Origin: Streptomyces diastaticus subsp. diastaticus
Lineage (GTDB): Bacteria; Actinomycetota; Actinomycetes; Streptomycetales; Streptomycetaceae
Length of the DNA: 64,000 nt
Assembly: GCF_011170125.1 (NCBI RefSeq)
Contig: NZ_BLLN01000003.1
Location: 1 to 64,000 of the forward strand
Reading direction: 5' to 3'
The first letter of the stretch is position 1; every line of letters begins with the position of its first letter. The notes under the pieces were generated by a model. It was not told the DNA's origin. It saw only the letters and a list, made by a program, of their open reading frames with translations, and ran no database searches. Below, piece after piece: positions 18,643 through 28,174 of this stretch. A program made the position numbers and the translations under genes.

Positions 18643-19346
18643 GTACCGCACCCCTGCGGCCGGCGGACCGCGGGGAGGCGGCCGACCTGGCCGCCTTCCT
18701 GCGCCGCCTGGTCCACTACGACAAGGCCGCCGCGGTCCGCCTCCAGCTCACCGGGGAGCGGCTGGCGGTCTTCGGCCGGCCCGCCTCCTTCGAGGTGCTG
18801 GCGGTCCGTACCGTCCTGCTGGACGGCGCCCCGCCGAGCCTGGACCGCACCGTCTCCGCCGGTGAGCTGCTGGAACTGGTCCACGCGGAGCCCGAACCGG
18901 GCGCGCCCTTCGGCGTCCCGGCCCCGGTGACCGGCCCGCCCTGGGCCGGAGTGCTGCCGCCGCGCACCGGCTGGCGGCCCGAACCGGGCCTGCCCGCCCC
19001 CGAAGCGATCGGCGCCGCCGTCGCGGGGGTCGTCGCCGAGTTCCGCACCCGCACCGAGGCGCTGGCGCCCGAGGAGCGGACCCGTACGGCGCTCGACGCG
19101 ATCGGCCACGAGATCTGGTCCCGGCCGCTCGGCGACACCGCCCTGCCGCTCCGCGCCGCCCACGCCGCGCACGCCATGGGCTTCCTGCGGCCGGCACCGT
19201 CCCGAGGGGCCGCCGCCGAAGACGCCGCCCCGGCCGAGTCGTTCGCGCTGCGCTCGGCCGGCGCCTGGCTGCGGCTGCGCACGCCGTACGGTTCGGTGGC
19301 GGTACGCCGTGCCGGGCTGGGGGCCTTCGGGGTCAGCGTCCGCTGA
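18639..19346 (+). CDS. Conserved hypothetical protein
   Basis: This 235-aa protein is translationally coupled to the thioesterase through a four-base GTGA overlap. I do not recognise a family. It is Ala/Leu/Pro-rich and predicted cytoplasmic with no signal or membrane helix. The N-terminal part contains RRLVHYDKAAAVRLQLTGER and FGRPASFEVLAVRTVLL, suggesting an alpha/beta fold. The middle is proline-rich. The C-terminus (GAWLRLRTPYGSVAVRR) looks like beta strands. Codon bias is fully typical, so it is a real gene. Confidence 0.82.
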   Translation: MSTAPLRPADRGEAADLAAFLRRLVHYDKAAAVRLQLTGERLAVFGRPASFEVLAVRTVLLDGAPPSLDRTVSAGELLELVHAEPEPGAPFGVPAPVTGPPWAGVLPPRTGWRPEPGLPAPEAIGAAVAGVVAEFRTRTEALAPEERTRTALDAIGHEIWSRPLGDTALPLRAAHAAHAMGFLRPAPSRGAAAEDAAPAESFALRSAGAWLRLRTPYGSVAVRRAGLGAFGVSVR

Positions 19347-19409
19347 ACCGGGGGCGCCGCCCGGGGGCCCTGCCCGCCGGGCCTGCGCCCTCGGGTCCGT
19401 CCGTTCCCG

Positions 19410-19415
19410 TAACGT
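19410..19415 (+). promoter_or_regulatory. -10 box TAACGT, probable leaderless promoter
   Basis: TAACGT ends 7 nt before the ATG at 19423, so the predicted +1 is at the start codon. No Shine-Dalgarno is present. Confidence 0.55.
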
Positions 19416-19422
19416 CCCCGCC

Positions 19423-20043
19423 ATGCGGAACTACGACGTCAAGAAGGACCGGCGGGACCTGTACACCGCTACGACGAGCTTCGCCCCCGTCGACGTGCCC
19501 ACGATGAACTTCCTCATGGCCGACGGCGCGGGCAGCCCCAACACCTCGCGGCTCCACACCGACATCGTCCAGGCGCTGTACGCCACCGCCTACGCCGTCC
19601 GCGCCCTGGCCGTGGAGGAACTCGGCCGCAAGCACACCGTCGGCCCGCTCGAAGGGCTCTGGTGGTCCGAGGACCCGCGTGCCTTCGTCGACCGCGACGA
19701 GGACGCCTGGCAGTGGCGGCTCCTGATCGTCCAGCCCGACTGGATCACCCGCGACCTCTTCGAGGCCGGACTCGGGCGCGCCGTCGAGGAGAAGGCCCCC
19801 GCCGCCGCCGGCCGGGTCCGCTTCGACGCCTTCCACGAGGGCCCGGCCGTCCAGATCCTGCACGTCGGCCCGTACGACGAGGAAGGTCCCACCCTCGCGC
19901 GGCTGCACGACGAGCACCTGCCCCGCCACGGCCTCAGGCCGCGCGGCACCCACCACGAGATCTACCTCTCCGACGCGCGCCGCACCGACCCTGCCCGTCT
20001 GCGCACCATCCTCCGCCAGCCGGTCGAACCCGCCGACGGCTGA
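19423..20043 (+). CDS. GyrI-like small-molecule-binding domain protein
   Basis: This 206-aa stand-alone GyrI-like (SBMc/BmrR C-terminal type) protein starts MRNYDVKKDRRDLYTATTSF. Conserved segments include LEGLWWSED, a tryptophan/aspartate region WRLLIVQPDWITRD, and the terminal signature VQILHVGPYDEEGPT with HEIYLSDARRTDP. It has no DNA-binding domain. Homologues bind hydrophobic or cationic compounds, and some hydrolyse them. The ATG lacks a ribosome binding site and follows a TAACGT box, so it is probably leaderless. It converges on the ABC transporter genes, leaving 20 nt with no clear terminator. Confidence 0.88.
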   Translation: MRNYDVKKDRRDLYTATTSFAPVDVPTMNFLMADGAGSPNTSRLHTDIVQALYATAYAVRALAVEELGRKHTVGPLEGLWWSEDPRAFVDRDEDAWQWRLLIVQPDWITRDLFEAGLGRAVEEKAPAAAGRVRFDAFHEGPAVQILHVGPYDEEGPTLARLHDEHLPRHGLRPRGTHHEIYLSDARRTDPARLRTILRQPVEPADG

Positions 20044-20063
20044 CCCGGCGGAGCGGTCGCCGG

Positions 20064-21041
20064 TCAGCTCTCCCGCTGCTCCGGGTCCGGCCACACCCCG
20101 AGGTGGTCGCTCTCCAGCTCCAGCAGCACCCGGTCCCGCAGGTCCAGCGCGGCGACGTGGTCGGCGGGGAGCTGGAGGCGTCCGGCGCGGTCCAGCATCG
20201 CGTACTCCCGGGCGACGACCGCCTCCTGGCCGGTGGTCGCGTCGACCTCGGTGCGGCGCAGCACCTCCGTGGAGGTGCGGCCGTCGCGGATGGCGACCGT
20301 GCGGCGGACCTCCGAGGCGACGGCCTGGTCGTGGGTGACGATGACGATGGTGGTGCCCAGCTCCTCGTTGGCGGTGCGGAAGGCGGCGAAGATCTCCTCT
20401 GCGGTGTGCGAGTCGAGTTCGCCGGTCGGCTCGTCGGCGAGGAGCACCGCCGGTTCGTTGGCGAGGGCCACGGCGAGGGCCACCCGCTGCTGCTGGCCGC
20501 CGGACATCTGGTGCGGCCGCCGGTCCCGGCACCGGCCGACACCGAGCAGGTCCAGCAGTTCCTGGGCGCGGCCCGCGCGTCTGCGGGCGCCGCCGCGCAA
20601 CTGCATGGGCAGCGAGACGTTCTGTGCCGCCGTCAGGTACGGCAGCAGGTTCCGGCCGGTCTGCTGCCAGACGAAGCCCACCACCTCCCGCCGGTAGCGC
20701 AACCGCTCCTTGGCGTCCATCGCGAGCAGGTCGCACCCGGCCACGGTGGCCGCCCCGGCGCTCGGCTCGTCCAGCCCGGCGAGGATGTTCATCAGCGTCG
20801 ACTTGCCGCTGCCCGAGGCCCCGACCAGTGCCATCAGCTCGCCCTCGCGCACCAGCAGGTCCAGCCCCTGGAGCGCCTGCACCTCCACACCGTCGGCGGA
20901 GAAGATCCGGACCAGCCGGTCGCAGCTGATCAGCGCGTCGTGACCGTACGCGGGGCGGTCCCGGCGGGCGGCGGCCCGTGCCTCCAGCTCGGCCAGCGAC
21001 ACGCCGCCCGCGCCGGGCCCGGATTCGGTGGAGTGGGTCAT
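20064..21041 (-). CDS. MacB/LolD-type ABC transporter ATPase
   Basis: This 325-aa ATPase partners with the two FtsX-type permeases upstream on the same strand. Walker A is GASGSGKST, the Q-loop is in VGFVWQQTGRN, the signature is MSGGQQQRVALAVAL, Walker B is VLLADEPTGELD and the H-loop is VIVTHD. The 45-residue C-terminal extension (DRAGRLQLPADHVAALDLRD, then RVLLELESDHLGVWP) has the beta pattern of an AbrB-like swapped-hairpin domain, an unusual addition. ATG 21041 follows GGGAG. Such three-gene systems move lipids, lipoproteins or antimicrobial peptides, or work mechanically on the periplasmic side; the substrate is not visible here. Confidence 0.92.
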   Translation of the reverse strand: MTHSTESGPGAGGVSLAELEARAAARRDRPAYGHDALISCDRLVRIFSADGVEVQALQGLDLLVREGELMALVGASGSGKSTLMNILAGLDEPSAGAATVAGCDLLAMDAKERLRYRREVVGFVWQQTGRNLLPYLTAAQNVSLPMQLRGGARRRAGRAQELLDLLGVGRCRDRRPHQMSGGQQQRVALAVALANEPAVLLADEPTGELDSHTAEEIFAAFRTANEELGTTIVIVTHDQAVASEVRRTVAIRDGRTSTEVLRRTEVDATTGQEAVVAREYAMLDRAGRLQLPADHVAALDLRDRVLLELESDHLGVWPDPEQRES

Positions 21042-21120
21042 GGTCGTACTCCCGCCTTCGATGCCGTACGGAGTGGGGAACGCGTCTGCCGGGGACGGTC
21101 CGGCGGACCGGGGCGGGCCC

Positions 21121-23859
21121 TCACCGCCCGTCCCCCGCGCGCAGCTCGGTCGCCGCGGTGCGACGCGCCGTCCACCAGGCCTGCGCGGCGGCCACCGCCA
21201 CGGTCAGCAGGACGCTCCCGGCGGCCGGGACCAGCAGCGACCAGGGGTCGGCCCGCAGCACGGCCGCCACCGCGTCGGAGCCGGGCGGCAGCGCGAGCAG
21301 CTCCAGGCTCACCCCGCCCGCCGTCAGCGCGAGGGCCACCCGGCCGACCAGGACGCAGCCGGCCGCCGCCAGCACCGCCTGCGGCAGCGCCTCCAGCACC
21401 AGCAGCCGGCGGCCCTGCCGCGCGCTCAGCCCCATCGTGCGCAGCCGGGCCAGCAGGGCCGTCCGCTCCGAGGCCGACCGGAGCAGCGACAGCAGCACGG
21501 CGAGCGCGGCGAAGACGATCCCGGCCGCCACCGCGACCAGGTAGAGGCGCTCGGCGCCGGACTGGAGCGGAGAGTCGGTGAAGGCGGCGCGTTCGGCGGT
21601 CCGCAGGGTCAGCTCCGTGTGCTTCCCGGCGGAGTCCGCGGCCTTCTTCAGCGCGGCCGTGTCCAGTCCGGACCCGGTGGCGAGGACCAGGGTCGGCAGC
21701 GCCTTCGGCAGGTCCGCCCCGTCGACGAGGAGGAACTCCTGGCCGGGCAGGGCGGGCGTGGTGGGGCGCACCTCGGTGACCTGGAGCGTGAACCGGCCGA
21801 GCGGCCCGCCCCAGCTGTGCCGCCCCGCACCCAGCAGTCCGGCGGTCCTCGGTGAGGCGATGGCGGAGAGGACCGGACCGGACTCCTTCGTGGCGGCCGG
21901 CCCGGGCGGCGCCTCGCGCAGCACCCGCGCGTCGAAGGCGCCGAGCCCGGTCTCCCGTGCCAGCCGCGCGTAGGCGCCGGGTTCGACCACGGCCATCGCG
22001 ACCGTGGTGCCGTCGGGCAGGGCGAGGCTGTAGTCGACGTGGACGGAGGCGGTGTGCCGTACGCCGTCCACGGAGCCGACCTGGTCGGCGAGACCGTCGG
22101 GCAGCGGTGTCCGGCTCCGCTCCACGCGGGCGTCGGCGCCGGTGGCGAGGAGGGCCGCCCGGTCGCGGGCGTCGTCGATCCCGGCGAGCACCGCCCCGCC
22201 GAAGGCCGCCGTGGTCAGCGCGACCAGCACCGCCAGCAGCGGCAGCAGTTGGGCGGGTGAGCCGCGCCCGGTGCGGGCCACGGCGAGGAAGCCGAGGGCG
22301 CCCCGGGTCCGGGCGAGCGGGCGCAGCGCGAGCCGCAGCGGCAGCGGATGGAGGCGGACCAGGAGCAGCGCGGCGATCACCGCGACCAGCACGGGCGCGG
22401 CGGCGACCAGCGGGCCGCCCGCGTCCGTGCCCCGGCCGCGCAGGACGAGCACGGCGCCCGCCGCCAGGACCAGCAGGCCCAGTTCCGCGACGGTGCGGCG
22501 CCGGGACGGGCGGGACAGCACCAGGTCGGAGCGGGCCTCGTGGACGCGCGGCCTGCGGTGGGTGAGGACGGCGCGGACCGGCAGGGCCAGGCAGACGAGG
22601 GCGGCGACCGCCGCCGAGGCGGCCGACGAGGGCCAGGCCCGCGCCTCGGGCAGCAGCAGCCAGGCCAGCGCCTGTCCGGCGGCGGCCGCCGGGAGCGCCA
22701 CCACGGCGGTCTCGGCGAGCAGCCGTCCGGCGAGTCCGGGGACGGAGGCGCCGCGGGCCCGCAGCAGGGTCAGTTCGGCGCGCCGCCGGTCGGCGGTCAG
22801 CGCCTGTGCCATCAGCAGCACCACGCCCGCGACCGTGCCGACGCCGACGAGGCCGACGGCCGTCACCGAGGAGACGGCCCGGCTGAGGCCGGCGAAATCG
22901 TCCAGGGCCCCGTCGAGTCCCGTGCTGACCTCGGCGTCGGAGGAGACCACGGTCCGCAGCCGCGACTGGAGCGGCCCGGCCTTGAGCGAGGCCAGGCCCG
23001 CCTGGAGCGCCGGTACGTCCCGTCCGGTGAGCCCGGAGGTGTCGGGGCTGATCCGCCAGTACATCCGGGGCAGCGGGTCCAGGCCGTACAGGAAGGGGCC
23101 CGCGTCGGGGGCCAGCAGCAGGCCGGCCTGCCAGTAGTAGCTGGTGTCGAAGGGGGTGTTGCTGGGCGCGGCGAGCAGGCCGGGGGTGCGCAGCACCTCG
23201 GTGTGGGACCAGTAGGTGGTCCGGGGCGCGAGCGGTTCGACGACGCCGGTGATCCGCACGGCGCGGTCCGGGCCCTGGACGGCGGGCAGGTGCACGACCG
23301 AGCCGGGCCTCAGCCGCATCGTCTTGGCGGTGGCCCGGGTGACGACCGCCTCGGCGCTGGGGTCTGCGGCGCGGACGCCCTCGCCCCGGGGCCAGGCTCC
23401 GGCGACCAGCCGGGCGTGGTCGGTGAGGCCGTCCTGGGCGGCGACGAGGAAGCGCGGCGGGAGCCCGTCGGGCCGGGGCAGGCCGGGGTCCTCGGAGGGC
23501 AGCGGCTCGGAGAGCTGGACGCCGAGCGAGCCGTTCTGCGGCGCGGCGGTCAGCGGCGCCGGCAGGAGCGCGTCGATCTCCGCGCCGACCGCGCGCAGCG
23601 TCGCGGCGCGCACCGCCTCCTCCCGTACGGTGGCGGACTGGTGCGGACCCGGCGGGCTGCCCAGCACCTCGATCGCCCCGCCGGCCGGTTCGCCGGTCAT
23701 CGCGTGGCGCACTCCTTCCGCCTCGGCGTCCTCCACGGCGCGCGGCAGCGCTCCCGCGAGGAAGGCGGTGACGAGGACCAGGACGGCGAGGGAGAGCGCC
23801 TGGAGCGGCGCGGCCCGCAGCCGGGTGCGCACCCAGGGCGCGGCCGATCGTCCGGCCAT
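21121..23859 (-). CDS. FtsX-like ABC transporter permease
   Basis: This 912-aa integral membrane protein starts with a helix (ALSLAVLVLVTAFLAGALPR). A large extracytoplasmic domain of about 300 residues follows, then several helices (LVGVGTVAGVVLLMAQALTA and others) and a second half ending in a typical FtsX block: YLVAVAAGIVFAALAVLLSL, LLARLRTMGLSARQGRRLL and a final helix pair. Two FtsX modules are therefore fused in tandem. It starts one base after the stop of the next permease, so the two are expressed together and probably form a heterodimer served by the ATPase at 20064-21041. Confidence 0.9.
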   Translation of the reverse strand: MAGRSAAPWVRTRLRAAPLQALSLAVLVLVTAFLAGALPRAVEDAEAEGVRHAMTGEPAGGAIEVLGSPPGPHQSATVREEAVRAATLRAVGAEIDALLPAPLTAAPQNGSLGVQLSEPLPSEDPGLPRPDGLPPRFLVAAQDGLTDHARLVAGAWPRGEGVRAADPSAEAVVTRATAKTMRLRPGSVVHLPAVQGPDRAVRITGVVEPLAPRTTYWSHTEVLRTPGLLAAPSNTPFDTSYYWQAGLLLAPDAGPFLYGLDPLPRMYWRISPDTSGLTGRDVPALQAGLASLKAGPLQSRLRTVVSSDAEVSTGLDGALDDFAGLSRAVSSVTAVGLVGVGTVAGVVLLMAQALTADRRRAELTLLRARGASVPGLAGRLLAETAVVALPAAAAGQALAWLLLPEARAWPSSAASAAVAALVCLALPVRAVLTHRRPRVHEARSDLVLSRPSRRRTVAELGLLVLAAGAVLVLRGRGTDAGGPLVAAAPVLVAVIAALLLVRLHPLPLRLALRPLARTRGALGFLAVARTGRGSPAQLLPLLAVLVALTTAAFGGAVLAGIDDARDRAALLATGADARVERSRTPLPDGLADQVGSVDGVRHTASVHVDYSLALPDGTTVAMAVVEPGAYARLARETGLGAFDARVLREAPPGPAATKESGPVLSAIASPRTAGLLGAGRHSWGGPLGRFTLQVTEVRPTTPALPGQEFLLVDGADLPKALPTLVLATGSGLDTAALKKAADSAGKHTELTLRTAERAAFTDSPLQSGAERLYLVAVAAGIVFAALAVLLSLLRSASERTALLARLRTMGLSARQGRRLLVLEALPQAVLAAAGCVLVGRVALALTAGGVSLELLALPPGSDAVAAVLRADPWSLLVPAAGSVLLTVAVAAAQAWWTARRTAATELRAGDGR

Positions 23860-23860
23860 G

Positions 23861-26800
23861 TCAGCGGCCTCCCTCGTGGCGCAGGGTCACGGTCGGGTCG
23901 CCCCGGCGCAGGGCGAGCGCGGCGACGATGAGGAGGGGGACGGCGACGACCCCGGCGAGCAGCACCGCGACCTGGCCGGCGGGCAGTTCGACGAGGACGT
24001 CCGGGAGCGGCCTGGTCGCCTCCCCGGTGAGGACGACCAGCGGCACCACGGCGCGGGCGAGGACCGCGCCGAGCAGCGGGCCGACCAGCAGGGCGACGCC
24101 GATCAGCACGGCCTGCTCGATGGCGATGAGCCGGGCGAGCTGGCGGCGGGGGGCGCCGAGGGCGCGGAGCACGGAGAGTTCGGCGCCGCGTTCGCGCAGC
24201 GATCCGGCGGCGCTGACGGCGAAGCCGACGGCGGCCAGCGCGGCGGCGACCACGGCGACGGCCAGCAGCGCGGCCTGGGGGCCCGCGCCCAGCGGGTCGT
24301 CGCGCAGCCGCTCGCCGATGGCCTGCCGGTCGGTGATCTGCTCCGGGTCGGTGTCGGGCCGGGCGGCGAGGGCGGCGGCGGTCCGCGCCGCGTCGCCCGG
24401 CGCGGTCCGCAGCCACCACTCACCGGGAACGGGGGCGTCGGCGCCGATGTCGTGGAGGGCGGCGTTGACGGCCGCCAGGTCCAGCAGGAGCGCTCCGCCG
24501 TCCTCGCCGCCGCCCGGGGAGCGGCCGCCGGTGGTGGGCACCGCCTCGACGGTGCCGGTGATCTCGGCTCTGAGCGTCTCGGCGCCCACCGGCACGTCGA
24601 CCACCGACCCGGTCCTCGCGCCGCTGGAGGCGAGGAAGCGCGGGGTGGCGACGGCGGTCAGCCGCGGCGGGGCGGGCCGCTTCGCGGTGACGGCGATGTC
24701 GACGCCGGGCGCCGCCTCGGGACCGTAGCGGTGGAAGGAGTCCACCGAGGCCGGGGCGACCCCGGTGCGGTAGGTGACGCGTAGCGGGGTCTGAGCGGTG
24801 GTGGCGGGCTCCAGCGGGGTCACCGGCGGGGTGCCGCCCTCCACCGCCTCCTCACCGGAGTCGCGGTGGCCCTCCCAGGCGAAGCCGTCCGGCAGCGGCA
24901 CCGGGGTGCCCGGGCCCTCGTCGCCCGCCGGTACGGCACGGATCTCCGCCACGGTGAGTTCGTGCCGCTGCCCGCGTTCGGCGGGCTGGTCGACCTGGAG
25001 CCGGATCTCGGTGACGGTGTAGGGCGCGGCGGCGTCGCGTGCCCCGGGCTTCCCGGCACCGAGCGGTACCTCGACGTCGCGGACCTGGCCGTCGGCGGGC
25101 AAGGCCCCGGTATGGACCAGGTGGCGGGAGCCGAACCGGTCCTCGAGAACCACCGACAGCCGGGGCGCCAGCGGCTCCGCGTGGTCCCCGCCGACCGCCT
25201 TCAGCCGCGTCGTCAGCACCGCGCTGCCGGTCTTCTCCGGCAGCGGCAGCCCGGCCCGGCGCGGGGGAGCGGGGCGCAGTTGCCGGGCGATCTCCTGCCG
25301 GTCGCCGAGGTCCGCGCGCAGCAGCAGCCCGTCGGCGGCGAACCCGGCGTCCACGGCGAGGACCTCCGCCGTGCGGTTCGCCGCCAGATCCATCGTGGAA
25401 CGCAGCACCGGCGCGGCGTCGCGTACGCCGTCCGGGCCCCCGTACACCACGCCCCGGTCGGACTCCGGCACACGGCCGCCCGCCACCCGGACCTCGGCGC
25501 CGGCGGCGAAGTCGGCCTGGTCGCGCTGGGACCGCTCCCAGGTGGCGCCCTGGGCGACGGCGAGCATGCCCATCGCCATGGCGAGGACCATCAGCAGCAC
25601 CGGGCCGGCGCCGCGCAGCGGACGGCGGCTGAGCTGCCACCCGGCGAGCGCGCCCGCCAGCCCGCGGCCCCTGGCGGCGCGCCGCTCGGCGAGCTTCGCC
25701 ACGGGCGGCAGCAGCCGCAGGGTGAGGACGGTGCCCGCGAGCAGGCCCAGGGCAGGCGCGGCGACCAGCAGCGGATCGACGCCGAACGCCCCCTCGCCCG
25801 GCGCGGCCTGACGGTCGAGCTGCCAGAAGGCCGCCCCCGCGACGACCAGCAGCGCCACGTCCGCGCCCGCCTTCACCCAGCCGGGCAGCGCGCCGGTACG
25901 GGCTCCCGCGTCCTGCTCGCCGGAGGCGGCGGAGAGCGCGGGCGCGACCACGGCGAGGGCGCAGCCCAGCGCGGTCGCGGCGGCCACCAGCCAGACGGCG
26001 GGCGTCAGCGCGGTGTCGAGCCGCAGCCCGATCCGCTCCAGCGCGCCCTGCCCGGCCAGCAGCCGGGTGAGCGGCCCGGCGAGCAGTGGCGCGAGGACGA
26101 CGGCGGGCAGCGCCAGCAGCAGCGCCTCCACGGCGGCGAGCGCGGCGACCCGGCGCCGCGAGGCGCCCCGGGCCAGCAGCAGCCCCGTCTCCCCGGCCCG
26201 CTCGGTGCTGAGCAGCCGGGCGACCAGCAGCAGCGCGTACCCGGCGAGCAGCACCAACTGGAGGGCGACGACCAGCAGAGTGGTGCGGGAGACCGTCAGG
26301 GCCCGCTCGGAGCGCTCCAGGACCTGCGGCAGCCCCGTCTCGGCCGAGGCCCCCGGACCGAGCGCGGGGTCCTCGGCGAGACGGGCGGCCCCGGCGGTGG
26401 CGGCCCGGGCGAGAGCGTCGGTCGTGGAGGTGTCGAGGGCGGCGTAGTCGGCGGTGGCGAGCCAGCCGGTCGGCCCGGGGGCGACCAGGGGCGCGGCGAG
26501 CGCCTTCGGGCCGGTCAGCAGCGGGCCATAGGTGGTGAAGTCGACGGTGCGCTGCCCGCGCCCGCCCAGCTCGTCGAGGAGCCAGTACGGCGCGGAGGTG
26601 TCGGCGGGCCGGTACAGGCCGGTGATCTCCACCGTCAGGGCGCGGTCGGTGGCCCGGTCGGTGAGGGTCAGCGGCTCACCGCCGGGCGCGAGCCTCAGCG
26701 CCGCCGCCGCGCTCTCCGGCAGCGCCACCCGCAGCGGGTCCGCACGCGTCCCGGTGCCGCCGTCGCCGGGCCAGCGGCCGGCGGCCAGCCGAAGCTGCGA

Positions 26801-27166
26801 GGTGTCGAGGGCGGCGAGGTGGGTCAGCGGCGGCTCCTCGCCCACCCGTGCCCCGGGCAGCGCGTACGTGGCCGAGCGCGGCAGCGTGCGGACGGTCACC
26901 GGCAGCCCGCCGAAGGTGCGGCGGGCCCCCTCGGCGACGGCCAGGCCGGCGGCCTCGCGCGCTTCCGGTTCCGGTTCGCCGCGGACCACGAGGGCCGCGT
27001 CGGCGGCGGCGCGGTGATCCAGGGTGTGACGCAGGGCCGCCTCGCCCACCGAGCCGGAGAACGCGGTGAGGGTGGCCAGCACGGAGGCCGTGAGCAGGAC
27101 GGCGAGGAGCGCCGCGGTGAGCAGCAGCCGGTGCGCGCGCAGCCGCAGGAGTACGAACCTGGTCAC
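23861..27166 (-). CDS. Large FtsX-like ABC transporter permease
   Basis: This 1101-aa membrane protein is the first gene of the transporter operon. The N-terminal helix is LLTAALLAVLLTASVLATL. A large extracytoplasmic domain, a central membrane block (VALQLVLLAGYALLLVARLL), a second extracytoplasmic domain of about 400 residues, and the C-terminal FtsX module follow. The module includes LSVLRALGAPRRQLARLIAI, the cytoplasmic coupling loop seen in MacB-like permeases. GTG 27166 follows a GGGGGGAAG stretch. The preceding 34 codons of open frame are proline-rich leader without a ribosome binding site and are excluded. Confidence 0.9.
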   Translation of the reverse strand: MTRFVLLRLRAHRLLLTAALLAVLLTASVLATLTAFSGSVGEAALRHTLDHRAAADAALVVRGEPEPEAREAAGLAVAEGARRTFGGLPVTVRTLPRSATYALPGARVGEEPPLTHLAALDTSQLRLAAGRWPGDGGTGTRADPLRVALPESAAAALRLAPGGEPLTLTDRATDRALTVEITGLYRPADTSAPYWLLDELGGRGQRTVDFTTYGPLLTGPKALAAPLVAPGPTGWLATADYAALDTSTTDALARAATAGAARLAEDPALGPGASAETGLPQVLERSERALTVSRTTLLVVALQLVLLAGYALLLVARLLSTERAGETGLLLARGASRRRVAALAAVEALLLALPAVVLAPLLAGPLTRLLAGQGALERIGLRLDTALTPAVWLVAAATALGCALAVVAPALSAASGEQDAGARTGALPGWVKAGADVALLVVAGAAFWQLDRQAAPGEGAFGVDPLLVAAPALGLLAGTVLTLRLLPPVAKLAERRAARGRGLAGALAGWQLSRRPLRGAGPVLLMVLAMAMGMLAVAQGATWERSQRDQADFAAGAEVRVAGGRVPESDRGVVYGGPDGVRDAAPVLRSTMDLAANRTAEVLAVDAGFAADGLLLRADLGDRQEIARQLRPAPPRRAGLPLPEKTGSAVLTTRLKAVGGDHAEPLAPRLSVVLEDRFGSRHLVHTGALPADGQVRDVEVPLGAGKPGARDAAAPYTVTEIRLQVDQPAERGQRHELTVAEIRAVPAGDEGPGTPVPLPDGFAWEGHRDSGEEAVEGGTPPVTPLEPATTAQTPLRVTYRTGVAPASVDSFHRYGPEAAPGVDIAVTAKRPAPPRLTAVATPRFLASSGARTGSVVDVPVGAETLRAEITGTVEAVPTTGGRSPGGGEDGGALLLDLAAVNAALHDIGADAPVPGEWWLRTAPGDAARTAAALAARPDTDPEQITDRQAIGERLRDDPLGAGPQAALLAVAVVAAALAAVGFAVSAAGSLRERGAELSVLRALGAPRRQLARLIAIEQAVLIGVALLVGPLLGAVLARAVVPLVVLTGEATRPLPDVLVELPAGQVAVLLAGVVAVPLLIVAALALRRGDPTVTLRHEGGR

Positions 27167-27331
27167 GAACTTCCCCCCGATCCCCGTCGTGGGGAGGCGC
27201 CCCCCGCACCCCGTCGCCGTCCCGCACGCCTGCCGGGCAGCCTCTCCGGCGCGGGGCGGCCACGACAACGCTCCCGGAGCCGACTTGATCAGATTGTGAC
27301 CGGAATGCGTTCACCCGTCGCCGGAATGTGA

Positions 27332-27359
27332 GCATCCCCTCACGCACGGGAGGGGATGC
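27332..27359 (-). terminator. Hairpin after the globin gene
   Basis: Perfect 10-bp arms GCATCCCCTC and GAGGGGATGC enclose an 8-nt loop, 33 bp past the globin stop. It separates globin from the downstream transporter operon. Confidence 0.7.
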
Positions 27360-27392
27360 GGGGGAACGGGGCGGGGAGGTGCGGCAGGCGGG

Positions 27393-27797
27393 TCAGCCCT
27401 CGGTGTTGATCATCGACGCGGCGGCGTACGTCAGGTAGTTCCACAGCAGCCGCTCCTGCTCCTCGGGCAGGCCCAGCTCGTCGAGGGCCACCCGCATGTG
27501 CCCGAGCCACGCGTCGTGCGCCGCCCGGTCCACCTTGAACGGGGCGTGCCGCATCCGCAGCCGGGGGTGGCCTCGCTGATCGCTGTAGGTGCGGGGGCCG
27601 CCCCAGTACTGCATCAGGAAGAGGGCGAACCGCTCCTCCGCGGGGCCGAGGTCCTCCTCCGGGTACATCGGCCGCAGCAGCGGGTCCTCCGCGACCCCCT
27701 GGTAGAAGCGGTGCACCAGGCGTCGGAAGGTCTCCTCGCCGCCGACCTGCTCGTAGAAGGACTGCTCCTGAAGCGTGTCGCGCGGATCGTTAGTCAC
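27393..27797 (-). CDS. glbO: Group II truncated haemoglobin
   Basis: This 134-aa globin of the two-over-two trHbO class binds haem and oxygen and is thought to act in oxygen or peroxide/nitric-oxide chemistry. Landmark residues are present: the B-helix in RLVHRFYQGVAEDP, FLMQYWGGP for the CD region, the proximal histidine in RLRMRHAPF, and the invariant G8 tryptophan in HDAWLGHMR. Length and order match mycobacterial GlbO. The start is GTG 27797. It is a single-gene unit ending at a strong hairpin. Confidence 0.93.
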   Translation of the reverse strand: MTNDPRDTLQEQSFYEQVGGEETFRRLVHRFYQGVAEDPLLRPMYPEEDLGPAEERFALFLMQYWGGPRTYSDQRGHPRLRMRHAPFKVDRAAHDAWLGHMRVALDELGLPEEQERLLWNYLTYAAASMINTEG

Positions 27798-28174
27798 GCC
27801 ACCATGGTGGCAGACGCGCGGGGCTTCCCGGCCGGGCCGGGGCCGGTCCCGCCCGGGTCCGGCGTCTGCCCGCCCCGGGCGCGGCGGGGCGGGATGGCCT
27901 CAGGCGCCGGCCGGGCCGGACGCGGCTGGGGCCGGGCCGCCCCGGCCGGTTGTCGGCCCGGCCGGTCAGTGACTGCCTCAGACGCCGGCGGGCTGTCACG
28001 CGGGGCGCCGGGTCCGTGTCCGTGCCGGTCACCGGTGCCTCAAGTGCCGGGCTTGCTGGATGCGGCGTCGGGCGGGGGCTCTCGGGGTGGCCCGGTTCGG
28101 TGTGTCCGGGGTGTTCCGGGCCGGGTTCCGCGTGTGGGTTGGCCGGGGTCGGTGCGGCGCAGCACAGTGGAGGT
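27798..28174. other. Intergenic region with three degenerate dispersed repeats
   Basis: This 377-bp gap lies between divergent globin and methyltransferase genes. It holds three copies of the repeat also found near 55.1-55.4 kb, at 27893-27917, 27964-27994 and 28027-28053. I see no gene. Confidence 0.6.
27893..28053 (+). repeat. Three copies of a dispersed intergenic repeat (core GCCTCAAGCGCCGGCCGGGC)
   Basis: The copies are at 27893-27917 (GCCTCAGGCGCCGGCCGGGC), 27964-27994 (GCCTCAGACGCCGGCGGGCT) and 28027-28053 (GCCTCAAGTGCCGGGCTT). The last two are preceded by GGTCA, as in the 55-kb copies. They are degenerate direct repeats spaced about 65 bp apart. Confidence 0.65.

Noticed and set aside
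24866..27331. 821-codon plus-strand open frame
   Set aside because: Antisense to the large FtsX permease; Arg/Gly/Gln-rich without any motif.
27893..28053. Attenuator hairpin for the methyltransferase gene
   Set aside because: The three copies are direct repeats, so they do not pair with one another. They belong to the dispersed family also seen at 55 kb.
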